A stretch of DNA of 64,000 nt from Delphinus delphis (GCF_949987515.2 NC_082694.2:41791951-41855950); one strand, 5' to 3'; counted from the first letter of the stretch, positions 1-12,900 are shown. Translations and numbers: made by a program. The notes: generated by a model from the sequence alone, not told the origin.

Positions 1-59
1 TGTTACCTGAGCTTGGCTCTGGAGATAGACTGTAACGAAAGACATAGTCTTTGCCATAT

Positions 60-500
60 TAAAACTTACAGCTTTTTAGAGGGGACAGACATTAAATAAT
101 CACTGAGAAAATTTATAGGATTCTATTAGAAGCTGTAACAGGAGGAACTAATTTTAACTGGCAGGCAAGGTCATGGGAAACCTTTGAGGGAATGACACTT
201 AAAATGAAATCTGAAGGATGAAGAGCTGTTAGGAGGCAGAAGGGGTGGGGAAGAAAAACATTTCATGGAGGAAAGGATTTATGCAAAGTCCTGTGGTAGG
301 AAGAAACTTGATGTATTTAAGGCCTCAAAAGGATGATGGTGAGAGATGACAGCAGCAGATATCCTGGCGAGGTAGGCACAGGACAGATAACACTGAAGTT
401 CGTGAGCTTAAAGATTTTTGTCTTTCCCGAAGCGAAGTGAGGAGCCACTGAAGGATTTAAACAAGGGAGTGACATGATACTATCTACATTTTAAGATTAC
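60..500 (+). repeat. Ancient mammalian interspersed repeat, family uncertain
   Basis: The run of phrases around 'tgcaaagtcctgtggtagg', 'ggatttaaacaagggagtga' and 'catgatac' resembles a common old mammalian repeat whose consensus reads roughly 'gcaaaggccctgaggcagg ... ttttaagcaggggagtgacatgatc'. I recognise the text but cannot name the family safely. The copy is highly diverged and I see no duplication around it. Related text also appears at 12535-12900 and perhaps 40930-41075. Confidence 0.5.
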
Positions 501-1054
501 TCTTGCTACTGAGTAATCATTCTCTAAATGATTCATAGTGGGAAATGGCAAGTGGTTGTTAAAATTTGTAAGCACTTACTTAGACTTCAGAAATTATTTG
601 GGAAACAACTACATTATCTTCACTCTCATTAGATGGGAGCCTGAGTTACTTTATTTCTATGATAGAGGAAAGAGTTATTTCAAAAACCTTGAGATTTGGG
701 AAGACATCAGAGTTACACTATTAGATTGTAACTTTTTCCACTTATCATTTGATCTAGACTGGAGAGATACTAGTGAGAAAATCATATCCATTTCAATTTA
801 GCCATAAGACAAGACTAGGAAAGCATAGATAGCCCTCTGTGGATGACCAAACTGAGAAAACTTACCATACTTAAGGAAAAATCCTATAATTTACACTACA
901 TTCCTTTTTAAAAAAATCAAAAATACCTTTTATAAAAAATAAAATTCCTACAATAAACAGAAAACCATTCTAACATTTTTTGATTCATATGTGCAATAAA
1001 ATTAAAGAAGACTTTTTTACTATGAAACTAATGACAGTAAGCATTAATTTTCTA
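501..1054. other. Unassigned AT-rich sequence
   Basis: This stretch has no recognisable repeat or gene. An 87-codon open frame at 538-801 has no recognisable motif, and its length is unremarkable for chance. Confidence 0.4.
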
Positions 1055-1525
1055 TTACTGTTTAACACATTACCATAAAATTATGACTTAAACAATATAA
1101 ATTTATTCTCTCACAGAGCTGGAGGTTAGAAATTCTAAAATCAAGACGACAGTAGGGTGTGTTCCTCTGGACACTGTAAGGGAGAATCCATTTCCTTGAC
1201 TTTTTAGCTTCTACAGGCTGCCTGCACACTTTGGCTTGTGGTCCCATGCTCTGTCTTCAAAGCCAGCAGTATAGCATCTTCCAATATTTCTCTCTGGCTC
1301 TTACTCTCCTGATCTCTCTTATAAGTACCCTTGATAATACATTATCTGAGCTCACCCAGATAATCCAGAATGATGCTCCCTTCTCAAGATCCTTAACATA
1401 ATCACATCTGCAAAGTATCTTTTGTCACGTAAAGTAGCATTCATAGTTTCCAGGGATCAGAACATGGACATCTTTGGTGGGTGTTCAGCGGTGGTGTCCC
1501 ATTATTCTGACTACCACAAAGCATT
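1055..1525 (-). mobile_element. MLT1-like (MaLR) LTR remnant
   Basis: Read on the minus strand, the right-hand part of an MLT1-type LTR is visible. The plus strand shows 'gacttaaacaatataaattt', then 'attctctcacagagctggag', then a long diverged middle. The complement of an AATAAA signal lies near 1102-1107. MLT1 elements are non-autonomous relatives of ERVL retroviruses and spread early in placental mammals. The copy has no coding capacity. The outer boundaries are approximate and no 5-bp duplication could be confirmed. Confidence 0.65.
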
Positions 1526-1598
1526 CTAGAAAAAAATTCTCTTGGATCAAAAAGAAAAAAACAAATAACATAATTATTTTCATCAAAAGATGAAAGTA

Positions 1599-1806
1599 GG
1601 GCTTCCCTGGTGGCGCAGTGGTTGAGAGTCCGCCTGCCGATGCAGGGGACGCGGGTTCGTGCCCCGGTCCGGGAGGATCCCACATGCCGCGGAGTGGCTG
1701 GGCCCGTGAGCCATGGCCGCTGAGCCTGCGCGTCCGGAGCCTGTGCTCCGCAACGGGAGAGGCCACAACAGTGAGAGGTCCGTGTACCGCGAAAAAAAAA
1801 AAAAAA
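1599..1806 (+). mobile_element. CHR-type SINE, complete, with duplication
   Basis: This is a tRNA-Glu-derived SINE typical of cetaceans. It begins 'gggcttccctggtggcgcag' and carries an A-box-like 'tggcgcagtgg' and a B-box-like 'gggttcgtgcccc', the two halves of an internal RNA polymerase III promoter. It ends in an A run. A 9-bp duplication 'atgaaagta' flanks it at 1590-1598 and 1807-1815, as expected from L1-assisted insertion. It encodes no protein. The low divergence from its siblings here suggests a fairly young insertion. Confidence 0.95.
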
Positions 1807-1815
1807 ATGAAAGTA

Positions 1816-2490
1816 ACCCAATTTGTTACATCTGAAAAGGCAACATTAGTTATGTAGAAGATAAACTTATAAAAATCTCTTTGAATTCAAAAGAAAGGAT
1901 AATAAGCTTCAGAGATAAGGGAAAATATCCATAATATAGCAGGACAAAAATCTACTCACCAGCAAAATTAAATGGGTCTCAAAGATTCTTCTCTAAGACA
2001 CTAAATAAAAGAAGAAAAAGAATCGACCACAGAGCTGTAAATAAAATGATTGTGACTTAAGAATGCTAAACACAATCAAGTTATTCTTATGCATGATGAC
2101 AAAAATAGAGATATCTTCAAACGTGTAAAAGTCAGAACATATACCAGCAAACCTACTTGAATACAGTGTCTAAAATCCTGGAGGAAATAAAACATTAAAA
2201 TAAGTCAAAAGTAAGAAGAGAGCTTCTTTTCTATCTATTCATAAACATACCACCACTAATGGAAGAGAATTTCATTTGCTGGACAACTTGAAGGGAAAAT
2301 TGCTCTATAGAATTTAGAAAAATGTGAAGTTCTTACTTTTCCAAGAGTAAGAGAGGAGGAAGCAAGACAGAACATAAAAACCAGAGAGATGGTATGAAGC
2401 TGAATGTTGGATGAGGTAAGAGATCACTGTGGAGACATTGGTTGTAGGATTGACAAAAGATCATTCAAGAATGATGTCTACTGTTTCACT
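1816..2490. other. Unassigned AT-rich sequence
   Basis: Nothing recognisable lies between the two tandemly oriented SINEs. Confidence 0.4.
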
Positions 2491-2505
2491 AAAAAGTTGT
2501 TTTGG

Positions 2506-2721
2506 ATGGGCTTTCCTGGTGGCGCAGTAGTTGAGAGTCTGCCTGCCAATGCAGGGGACACAGGTTCGTGCCCCGGTCCGGGAAGATCCCACATGCCGCG
2601 GAGCAGCTGGGCCCGCGAGCCATGGCCGCTGAGCCTGTGCGTCCAGAGCCTGTGCTCCGCAACGGGAGAGGCCACAACAGTGAGAGGCCCGCTTACCGCA
2701 AAAAAAAAAAAAAAAAAAAAA
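2506..2721 (+). mobile_element. CHR-type SINE, complete, 15-bp duplication
   Basis: This is a complete CHR SINE with head, tRNA-like promoter boxes, GC-rich body and a run of about 22 A. The 15-bp duplication 'aaaaagttgttttgg' is perfect, at 2491-2505 and 2717-2731, and shares its first As with the tail. The duplication begins with A residues, as expected for cutting by the L1 endonuclease. It has the same orientation as the copy 700 bp upstream but different duplications, so the two inserted independently. Confidence 0.96.
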
Positions 2722-2731
2722 GTTGTTTTGG

Positions 2732-3419
2732 TTGCTATGGTTTCAACTCCTCTTCTACCTTCCTCCCATTTTTTCTTCAGTGTGTTTGAGTGTGTAAATT
2801 GAAGAGTCCATGTCCATATCTGAGCAAATGTAACTCAAATCTGAAATGGCACATGAAGAAGCCAGACGTAGCCATGAGAATGCAAGCCCCTAAAAATCCA
2901 TAGAAATTTTAGGAAACGACCTTGAGTTCATTTTGTCTAGATCTTGAAAGACTGGAAAGCACCCATTTATCATCTGGATTTCATGTAAATTATGGAAATT
3001 ACCGTTGGAAGATACTGGTGGTAAACACTGATGAAGTCTAAATAAGTATTTTAAATATCATTTCAAAATGTATTTTAAAGTTTTCTTTATTTGACCCCTC
3101 AACTTCAGTGATTTTTTTTCTCCACTCCTACTGAAGTCAATTGTTGAAGTCAAATCAACTGAAGTCAGTTACTCTGAAGGAAGGGAGGAAACTGGCAATC
3201 ATACCCTTGGTCCCATCACCAAAAAATGCATCCCTTCCAATCTCAGGTCTCTTCCAACATTCTCCCGGTGCTCCTTCTAGCCCACTGGCTATTCCTTCTA
3301 AATCTACTTTGCTTAATCTGTCTCAGCTCAGGCTCTATTCAGGGCACAGACACTGATCATCTTTCATTCCATCTAGTCCCAAGGTTTTAATGCAATGTAC
3401 GTGTTGTGGACTCCAAAAT
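2732..3419. other. Unassigned sequence
   Basis: No repeat family or gene is recognised. A 71-codon frame at 3141-3356 has no recognisable domain. Confidence 0.35.
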
Positions 3420-3660
3420 TTATATTCTCAATTGTTTCAATTACCATTTGAAGTGACAAACACTCCAAACTTAGTGGCATAAATCAACGGCTCTCTTACT
3501 AAGCTCACGTGTTCTGTGGGTCAGGAGCTTAGCGAGGTTACGGAGAGGATGGCTTGCCCCTGTTGGGATGATTTGCAGGCTGGGGGTGACTCGCAGCCTG
3601 AGGGCTAGCACCATCTGAAGGTTTGATCACTCAGGTGTTTAGACTAGAAAACGAGACCAA
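3420..3660 (+). repeat. Ancient interspersed repeat, family uncertain
   Basis: The segment with 'acttagtggcataaatcaac' followed by 'ttctgtgggtcaggagctta' matches a frequent old mammalian repeat whose consensus has 'acttagtggcttaaaacaac ... attctgtgggtcaggaattc'. I cannot name the family with confidence. It is heavily diverged. Confidence 0.5.
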
Positions 3661-6600
3661 TGACTCTAGAGCTCAAATAATGCTCAAAAAGGGCAAACAA
3701 CAATGATAAGTACTGTGTGGGATGTTTCTTTCACAACATCTGAAAGCATTGTTAGCAGCCAGAGGGGAATGTGCCTTCTTCATCCAGATACTCAAGAAAA
3801 GTCAATTGACTGTGAAAGATAACAGTCAACAGTCAAAGGTAACTGTAGACCAGAAGTTCAACAGAGCCCGGAACCAAAGGGGCCATTCTGATACGAAACC
3901 AAAGCCAAACAAAAACTCCTAAGGACCTCGATAGGACAAGGAAAGCAGCCTATGCATACCTTAGCCTATCAACCTGAATAATTTAATCTGGTCATGAGAA
4001 AAGACTGTGGCTAAGAAAAGAAAATAGGGGAAGATCTTGCAAACTATGCCAGCCATACTACTAGCTCTTGGTTAAGTCTACATTTGGTTAGTATAGAATC
4101 ACTTAACTTTCCCCTTAAATGTTAGTAAAAGTTCTTTTGTAAACGTCAGTTTCTACTTGAATTGATGCAAAGCAAAAAGTTCCCATCTAAACAACATTAG
4201 AGAGGGAAATCAGACCTCTGAGAGTTTAAGTCCAATGGTGCCTGTGAGGAAATTGGTCTAAGACAAAATAATGGTGGAAGTTGGCCAAACAGGTAAAAGA
4301 TATTGAAGGTGGAAGAAAATTGGAGATGCAAATTATGTAGATGACTTCATGCCGGAGGTTTGTCTTTTATTTTTCCCCCTCAATTTGGTTTGTAATAGAA
4401 ATAGAAAACAGTTAATCAGCTTCCATAGAGCTCTTTAGGCTTTTAAAAGACTTTATAAATAGACTTCTCAGCTAGCTTTTTTAGAGTTACTGGATGACTA
4501 AACTGCAATTAGATGTTTCATCTTCCAGAAAGTCTACAGGTATTTTTCAAGAGAGATCAAATTGCTAAGTGTTTTAATGTAACTGTCAAGAGTTTCAAGA
4601 ACCCAAAAACTATTCTATTGGATTACTTTTTGGAAAAAACTGCTTCCTTTTTTGTATATTCCTAACCCTTGTTATAGAGCTATAGTAAACAGGAACTATG
4701 GACCAAACCAGGAAATGATGTTACCGGTTGTCACTCAAAGTGTCACCTCTCTCTGGGTGTACAAAGAACTAAATTGGGATCAATAGAAGTCTAAGATGAA
4801 AACAATTTCCTGAATCCTAAAAATAGCTGGTGAGTCCAGGTGCAGTAGTCAGACATTCTCCATCTGGATTAAAGATGTAGATTAAGAGCTTGTTAGAGCT
4901 CTATTTAACAACAGACAGTCTCTGTCTTCCTTACCAGGCAATTCTTCATTTGAAGCAAGCCCCAGCCATGGTATTTCGCTCCTCCACCAGATAGAAGAAT
5001 ATTGCAGTGCTGTCACATTTTACTAGACTATGTCATTTAACCAAATCAAATTCTTCTTTTAAGACTTCTGTTTTAAAATATTTAATCATGGAAATACAAG
5101 CACATTTCTGTTCAGAGGGCAGCATTTTTTTCTCTTTATTTATGTAAGCATTCCTATTATCCTCTCTGACCTCCCATGTTGGATACTTATACTTTTATAA
5201 ATTTCGTAGATGGAACCAGTATTATTTTTCTAGTCTAAAACACTTACAAATATTCTGTCAATCATTCTCTCTGTTAGACTCAGTATTTATTTATATACGT
5301 ATATTTATATACATTGAATTGGATATACAAAAAGCAATTTTTATTTATACAGTTGACTAACTCTACAATTGACTATTTTCTTAAACTCTGAGCCCCCATT
5401 TACACAGATGGCTACCAAACCCACCAATCCCTTTCAGACTCTTTCCACCACTCCCTCCATCACTACCACAAACATGTGACCCAAACAAAAATCATAATTT
5501 TGTTAAGTAGGGGAAACCATGTCTCCTGTTGTTTAAGCGACTCCTTTGGATTTATGTTCTGTGATCTTAGAGGTTATACTATCCATCATAGCTGTTGTTC
5601 TCACTCTGTAAAAGTTGTCTCACCACTACCCATTCCTGTTGCCTTTCCCTGGATGTAATTTGAATACTATGGGATTTTATTTGTGTTCATGGATTTGGAT
5701 GGAGAGGTGTTTTGTCTTTACATGATACCCTGGATTCTCACTGGCCTCCAGTGAGGTTTTTCTCATTCTGCTACCTCACTGGGCATCCTGAATTGGTGTC
5801 CTTAAATTTGGAATATAAGGGGATAGAGGTTCTAGAAGATTAGGAAGGGAAAAGATTAAAAAGGGAAGGGCAACCTTAATTTGCATTAAATGGTACTATT
5901 ATTTAACTTATTGCTACTTTTTTATATAGAAGTTTAAAACTATATAGCCATAGGTTAGCTAAAACTCACTAAAGTTTGCAGATTCATATTTCTTCAGCAG
6001 TCAACAAAGAAAGATTTCCCTTTTGCCACCAGCCTATAAGAAAAATTATTAAATGGTCTTTTAGTCCATTAAGGTCAATATATTCTAAAAATTATGCAGA
6101 ACCATATTCACTCTTGTAAAATGCTACACATGTCAGTAATGACAGGCTTAATTCATGACCTCCAAATTATTTGAAAACCTACTTTTCATGGTTTCATATT
6201 TATAGGAAGAGTGTTGCGGATCTGTTGTCTTCAGGAGTCATTTCAACTTCCCTTAGCTAAATATATTAAATGTTTTCATGCTACAGAAATTAATTACATA
6301 AATTACATATTAAACTGTCCCCCTCCCTCCCTCTCCATCCTTTTCTCTTTCACACACATGCCATTGATCTCACTGGCAACACCCACTCTTAGGTAATAGA
6401 CTTTCCAATAATTCTCAGCAATGGCAAGATGTTCCATGATTCTCTCAGAAGGGAAAATGTGCTAGGCACATCTCCATGATGTCATGGAAGAAGCAAGACA
6501 GAGTACACTGAAAGAGGGAAGACTTGAAATAGTTGAAGTATTAAAGTCCTCCAGCAGAGTCACATTTTATTTCATTTACACATAGTTTTACAGAACACTG

Positions 6601-7239
6601 TTTAATGCATGAAGAGTAGTCATCTATGCTGAAATCCAGGGAGCATTACAAACTGATGAATGCTTTGTACACCTTATAAATTAGATGATAAGGGACTAGA
6701 AGTACGGGAGCAAAAATTAGATAAAGGAGGCACAACTTGGAAAAGCTAATACAGAAACCAGTGATCTGCAAAGGTCAGGTGAAAGGTTTTTGAGTATCTC
6801 TAACAGAAGCTTACCTTTTCTAGAAAAGCCACCCAACTGGCATCCTTTCTCTGGTAAACAGAACCAACCTTGAAAAACACCAGGTTAAACATTCCAAAAT
6901 AGAAGGGCATCTTTAACCCAGGTAGAGAGATCATAATCCAGCTAGAGAGATAATTCTGTCCCTGAAAAAATAGTTCGTGCCAACATTCCTGGCTGTCCCT
7001 CAGCTCTGAGACAGGTAAGAACATAAACCATGACGTATGCATAAGCAGAATCCACTTAACAGCCCTGAGCAATGAACATAGAGGTAGATAAAAGACTTAG
7101 AAATGGTCGAGATATAGCAAACATTTTAATTAAAAAATTAGCCTATGATTTTCTCCTTTTGTCTGATTCCTCAATTTGGGCTTTCTCTAGAATTGGTTTT
7201 TGAATTCTTGTTAGAAAGTCAAATGAAAGGAGGAAACCA
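3661..7239. other. Long unassigned AT-rich stretch
   Basis: About 3.6 kb lacks any recognisable repeat, RNA gene or coding exon. Short open frames (for example 5476-5658, 6211-6396 and 6800-7072 on the minus strand) are 60-90 codons with no motif. I read this as non-coding unique DNA or repeats too diverged to recognise by eye. Confidence 0.4.
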
Positions 7240-7530
7240 CAGTGAGAGCAACAGTAATGGCTTACCACATATTAAACTATTAATATGTCCCAGGTCCTGT
7301 TCTAATTGCTTTCTAGGTATTAACTCATTTAACAGTTAAAAAAAGAACAAAAATGAAATATGTATATTATTGTCCCTATTTTATAGTAGATAAACCTGAG
7401 GATCTGAGCAGTTTAGTTACTTGCTTACAATCACACAGCAGGGAAGAAGCAGAGACAGAATATGAACCCAGACAGTCTAGTTGCAGAACCTGTACTCTTA
7501 ACCACTCTGCTATACTTCATACAATGTTCA
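7240..7530 (-). mobile_element. MIR SINE remnant
   Basis: The plus strand shows the reverse complement of a MIR. It has a 'ctattttatagtagataaac' segment matching the 'cattttacagatgaggaaac' core, then 'cttacaatcacacagcaggg', then 'tgaacccagacagtctag' and 'ctcttaaccactctgctata'. MIRs are ancient tRNA-derived SINEs shared by all mammals. A short 'aaaaaaagaacaaaaatgaa' insertion interrupts the core. Confidence 0.8.
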
Positions 7531-7547
7531 GTGTAACATGGGATTAA

Positions 7548-8799
7548 GGACAGAATGACTCAATTAAATAGTGGCCAAATGAGGTGTCCTTTGCCCAGAA
7601 GAGAAGTCTTACCACTCAGTCCTTCTGCCTTTATTCCACAAACTAACCCTTAGGCAGATAAAACAAGGTCCATCACCCACATTTACATTTAGTTTCTAGA
7701 GAAGGTTTTTTCCCTTTATTTTTGAAGCTCTATAGATAACCTTATTTCCAAAATTATTGATCCTTCTCATGAAGTTGCTGTCACATTAAGCAACGAAATT
7801 CAGCACCCTCAGCATGCACTGTTACTCAAATATTACATAACACTTTAAGAGCTTAGTACTTTATGAGTCAGGTCTTTATGAGAGCATGAAAACCTTGAAA
7901 TAAAATGTCTTTAAGGTATTTGGCCCTTATTTAGGTAATAGATTTGCTTCAACAGGATCAGTGGATAGGCTAGCTAGGAATAAATTTGGACAGGTTCAAT
8001 TTTAGAAGAACAAACAATTCCAAAATAAAATATCAAGAAGTCCATGATTCTCTTTCTGACCAAAAATAAACTTAGAACTGTTAAAGCCAATGGGAGTGTC
8101 TTCTCCATGGACTGACTGTTGAACATCATACATCCACTGAATTTATATTCCAACTAACAAGTGATATTACTATCAAGTGTTTTAATACTTCTAACAGAAT
8201 GAAAAAATAAAACACGCACACACACACAAACTGCTACTAATTCCCGATTTATTCTGACTTCTAAGCCTGTTATTTCAACTTTAAATTGGAAATATCTGTC
8301 CAGAACTCTAAAGCTATTCACAAGTATGAATGGTGCTTGTCAAATCTGAGACCTACTCACACTGACCACACTTCCAGCCTAAACATAGGTTCATTTCAGA
8401 AGCTGTTCCTGTGTCTCCCCATCTCTAGATTTTAAATATTTAAACTATTTCTTCCTAGCTAGTTATCTGTTCATCATTCAGCTGTGGGATTACAGACTTC
8501 TTTCCTTTTTCCAGAAAACCTCCATATGTCAACAGTTTGGTTGTTTACATCAACCTGAGCATGACCACTCCCCTCCAAATCTTCCATATTGATCTCGCAA
8601 TAGTGTTTAGGTGTTGTCCCCGGATAACCCACTTCAGCAGCTCTGATTGTGCTAACCCTTTCGTATATATCTTAGAGCCCTAAGAACAGAAATTTTTGAT
8701 TTCTAATGTTTATCTTTGGCTGTTAGGTAAAGAAACCAGAAAAATGAAAGGAACTGGTAAGCTTTAGGGAATTCCTCTGTTTCATTTTCAATAGCTTAA
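7548..8799. other. Unassigned sequence with a short (CA)n tract
   Basis: Nothing is recognised except a short CA-repeat run at about 8213-8228. Confidence 0.4.
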
Positions 8800-9265
8800 A
8801 GGTGGAAGTAACTCAAGTGTCCATCAACAGATGAATGGATAAACAACATGGTATGTGTATGTATGCATATAAACATACAGGAATATTATTAATCCTTAAA
8901 AAAGGAGGGAAATTCTGATATATGCTATAACAGAGATGAACCTATTAAAGATATGCTAAGTGACACAGGCCAGTTACAAAAGGATAAATATTGTATGATT
9001 AAACTTATATGAAATACCCAGAGTAGTCAAATTCATAGAAACAGAAAGTAGATTGGTAGTTACCAGGGGCCAGGAGAAGGACGGACTGGGGACTTCTTGT
9101 TTAATGGGTACAGTTTCAGTTTTGCAAGATGAAAAGTTCTGAAGATGGATGGTGGTGATGGTTGAAGAACACTGTGAATGCGCTTAATGCCACAAAGCTG
9201 TACACTTTAAAATGATAACTTTCATGTATATTTTACAATATGAAACTTTCAGTTATTTAAAAAAA
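8800..9265 (+). mobile_element. Old L1 3' end, 5'-truncated
   Basis: This is the end of an L1 element. 'gtgtccatcaacagatgaat' is the conserved C-terminal end of ORF2. It is followed by 3'-UTR phrases such as 'gtagttaccaggggccagga' and a final 'gctgtacactttaaaatgat' leading to an A-rich end. Several indels and stops show long decay. The 5' side was probably lost by incomplete reverse transcription, as is usual for L1. No clear duplication was seen. Confidence 0.85.
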
Positions 9266-10547
9266 CAACTCTTGTTCCCCATCCCCCCAAATATGTGAAC
9301 TTCTAAACTCCCACATTTGTTTTGTGATATCATCACAGAATTTCTCATAGACAACATAATTTTTACATTTGCTCTTTTCTCACTCCTTTTTTTTTAAAAA
9401 AAAATCTGCCTGTTGCTTAAAATACTATTCAAAATTTATATTAGAAACATAATGTCTAAAAAGCATCAACAGTAAGATATTCAAATTTTCCCACTTTCAG
9501 CTCTGGCCCATCTATTCATGATTGTCAAGCACTGTAACACTCCATGCTTATTTGATTCTCAAGACTGTTTCTGGCATTTCTCAGAAGTTTTCAACTAATT
9601 ACTGTTTGGGTATCAAGGGACTTATAACAACCAAAGAGCATGTTGCTCATCTCAGTCATTGTCTGGGTGCGTTGACACTCATTCTAAAGGCACTGACACT
9701 ATTTTGTGAGCTTGGCCTCATGATTGAGATCACATAATTGCAATAATTAGGAAACTCACCTCAGGATATCATCAAAATGACCCACCCAAACCCAACTCCA
9801 TATGGTTTGAAATAGCTAATGAGTCAGTTAATGTGCTATGTCCAGGAGTAATGGGTACTCAATATGGATAGCATGAAGGTATAATTTACCAACTTTCTGA
9901 CTGATTAAGGTTTTCAAGTGGCCATTTTGCAACTTAAAGAGGGTTCAAAGTATTAACAGCTTTGACTGTTGAGACAAAAGAAGAAGCAAGGATTGTTTAA
10001 AAGGCAGGGGCATTGGAATTTGAGCAATTTCTTTCAATCATATACCCGAGGCTAAAAAATACGATGCTATATAAAATCAAATGAAGATGTAGGTTTTAGT
10101 AGCAATCTGTCATGGTGTGGAGAGGTATGGGAGCTGTTACAGGCTGAGTCCTGTGCAAAAAGTAAAGGAAATGTAAAAAGCTGTAATTCACTGACTTTAG
10201 GGTGGGCTGGAGAAAAGTGAGGAAGTTTAATTACCAAAAAAAAAAAAAGGGCTAGAATCAGTAATAACAGATGTCTACATAGAAAGGAGTCACTGGGTAA
10301 CTGATTGATGTATCTTTCATTTCATAGGTTAGTATAAACTCAAAATTGTCACAATATCTCTGACTGAGTTGTTGACTGTGGTATCTTAGAAAAAATTAAT
10401 ATCCCAAGCATATTTATAAGAGGGAATTAAGAAAAATTCTACAGTTAACACATTAGCTACTCATCTGAAACCCTCATGACAAAGATCTGTATATATATTT
10501 TTTAATCTGAAAGAATTTAAGCCCAGAGAAATCTTATAAAGAAAATG
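9266..10547. other. Unassigned AT-rich sequence
   Basis: No recognisable feature is present. A 13-A run lies near 10235-10248. A 71-codon frame at 9522-9737 shows no motif. Confidence 0.4.
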
Positions 10548-11018
10548 TTCTTAATTTGGAGCCCATAGACACTCAGTGAATCCCTGGATAGACCTTAGGA
10601 GTGGTCTGTGAACTTGGAAGGGAGGAAAAAAAAAATCACAGCTTTATTTTCACTAATTTTAACTGGAAATTAACATATACTGTAATTATATAACAAACTA
10701 TGTAGTATTAGCATTATTTATGATTTTTCCACCAAAAGAAATTGAAGATGTTTTCATATCATAATAGAGCTCAAAATATCATTTATGTTCATCACTATTA
10801 CAAAAGTCTGACCCACTGTCAGATCTAGGTTTTAAAAATATTTTGATAACTAATTTTAATACATTTTATTTCCTTTATGATCCTAAGTATTTTATTTTAT
10901 TTCATCCACTTAAAAAACATCAAAGATTTATGAGGAGTGAGTCTAAAAGCTTTCCTGGACTGTCAAAGAAGTCTATGGCACAGGAAAGTTTATGAACCTC
11001 TGCTACACAGTGGCTTTA
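10548..11018. mobile_element. Non-autonomous hAT DNA transposon remnant
   Basis: The left end 'gttcttaatttggagcccat' and the right end 'gaacctctgc' resemble the terminal inverted repeats of a mammalian hAT family whose ends read about 'caggggttcttaacc'. Internal text such as 'agctttattttcactaattt' and 'ttgaagatgttttcatatca' fits the same element. There is no transposase frame. Such elements were moved in trans by a hAT transposase and have been inactive for tens of millions of years. The family name is not certain. Confidence 0.6.
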
Positions 11019-11044
11019 TTAAGGTCTAAATGGTTTATACTAGA

Positions 11045-11095
11045 CCAGTGGCTTTTAACTCTAAGTATTAGAATTACTTCAGAGATTTTACCTAT
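11045..11095 (+). mobile_element. Short hAT (MER5/MER3-like) end fragment
   Basis: 'ccagtggcttttaactctaa' followed by 'agaattacttcagagatttt' resembles the start of a hAT-type MER element ('cagtggttctcaa...'). Only about 50 bases remain. Confidence 0.4.
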
Positions 11096-11099
11096 TATT

Positions 11100-11640
11100 T
11101 AAAAAAACTTAAAAGATAATTCATGCACATCTTTCAGTTGTACAACAAATTATACAATGAAAAGCAAGTTTCTTTCTTACCCCGAATACTACTCCCCAGA
11201 AGCAACTAATATTTCCTATGAGGTTTTGATTCAAATTTAAGCATATATGTAATATATTTGGATTCTATTGTATATGCATATGTTTACATAGGACATTAAT
11301 TTGTCTGCATTTTACCCAAATAGTAGTATACTTTACACAATAATCTATACCTTAGCTTTGTCACTTAACAGTATATCTTGGCAATAGCTCCATATCTGTA
11401 CAAAGAAAAAAGAACATTTTTAATTTTTAGTGGCTAGGTAGTATTTGATTGTAAGTACTCCCACTTTATTTGACCAGATCTTTGTTGATTGCTACTTAAT
11501 TAGCATTCAGTATTTTACTATTTCAAACAATGTCCCTAAGTACAGTTTAATATTTTCTGTGTATAGATCTTCCACATGTTTTGATATGTTTACTCTTGGT
11601 GATGTTACCTTGCTTTATGCTTTTTTGGTTTATTTATTTA
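11100..11640 (-). mobile_element. Old L1M-type 3' region remnant
   Basis: The text around 'acttaaaagataattcatgc', the later 'tttttagtggctaggtagta' and 'tttactatttcaaacaatgt' resembles the 3' non-coding region of old L1 families read in reverse. It is strongly diverged and very AT-rich, and boundaries are approximate. Confidence 0.45.
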
Positions 11641-12534
11641 TTTATTTTTAATATTTACTATTTGTTGAGAGCTTATATGCCAGGTTCTGTGTTAACCATT
11701 TCATTCATATTCTTTCTTTCTTTTTTTTTAAAACATCTTTTTTTGGTTTATTTTTAATACTTCTTTTTAACCCATCCCTAGTGGTCTGTGTTTCTTTGTT
11801 TTGCATGTATATTTGTATTTTCCTTCTAAATGTTTGAATTGTTTAAAAAGTTGAAGCATATAGTTTTTCTAGTTCCTCTAGTTATTTCTCTATAACTATA
11901 ATTTTGTATAATAGACTCAATTTTCTCTTTTTGAAATAATATATATGTTTACTCTTTAAGCATTAAGGGGATTAGTATACTTCTGAGGAGTTGTTAGAAG
12001 CCCTCGTCCTCCTCAGATATGTAGCTCTATGAACAGAATCCCAAGGTCATGTTGATGAGAAGCACTTGTTTAGAAGGAAAGACTGCACTAGAACCAGGAG
12101 GCTAAGGAGCCTGAAAGATCCTGAATTAACTGGAAGGCTACCCCTTTGTCTGTCATAACTGAAAATCAAAGCTGAATTAAATTATACACTCACTGTCATT
12201 TAGGTCAAAGCTTTCTACTCCCATCACACACCCCAATTTCCTGGATAATTGTCTCATTTCTCTCTGTCACATTTGCTATGAAAATCTGGTATGAATATGA
12301 GTCATGGCTAAAATTTAGCTCATGTCAACATTACATAATGCTGTCATTTACATGATGACTGCCAAATTTTTACAAAATAAACTCAGAGATACTTATTAAT
12401 TAGTCTTAAAGCATATAGGACCCCCACATTTAAAGTACTAGTACTGATATTCTTAGTGTTGCCAGCTCTGTGAGAGCCGTGTTCAAATTTTCTCTTTATC
12501 ATTCTAATGTTTAACATGGTAACATTATTTAGTA
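11641..12534. other. Unassigned AT-rich sequence
   Basis: TTTA/TTTTA-rich simple sequence covers about 11630-11760. The rest is unrecognised. Confidence 0.4.
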
Positions 12535-12900
12535 ATTAGTTCCACAAATATTTTTGAGAGCGGATGCTATGCTTGGTACTGTAAATAGAAACTTGAGGAA
12601 GGCATAGTTCTTGCCTGCTAAGCTTATTTATTTGGGAGGAAAGGCATTTAGAGTGGTATTTTCAATACTGTGTGAAAAGAACTATAATACTGATGAGCAT
12701 AGGCACGTAGTATAAGCCAAGCTTGTGGTTCAGGAAAACTCCCAGAGAAGGGGGCACATAACCCATGGTTACGCAGAGGTTGGATGAGATGAGGGTGTAG
12801 ACTAGGTAGTGTTGAAGCCCTGGGGTTGGAGAAGCATTTCAGGCAGATGGAATAAAACCAGCAGAATGGAGAGAACCTGTTATTTGTACCTTCATATTTG
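12535..12900 (+). repeat. Ancient interspersed repeat, family uncertain
   Basis: 'ttccacaaatatttttgaga' and 'ggatgctatgcttggtactg' resemble the common 'caaatatttattgagcacctactatgtgccaggca' type of old repeat. Downstream text near 'ggttggagaagcatttcagg' and 'agatggaataaaaccagcag' fits the next part of the same element. It ends shortly before the L1 insertion at 13005. Confidence 0.5.

Noticed and set aside
1610..1680. tRNA gene suggested by A-box and B-box sequences in the CHR elements
   Set aside because: The boxes belong to the tRNA-derived head of SINEs. There is no cloverleaf with a proper anticodon stem, and the sequence continues into the SINE body and a tail.
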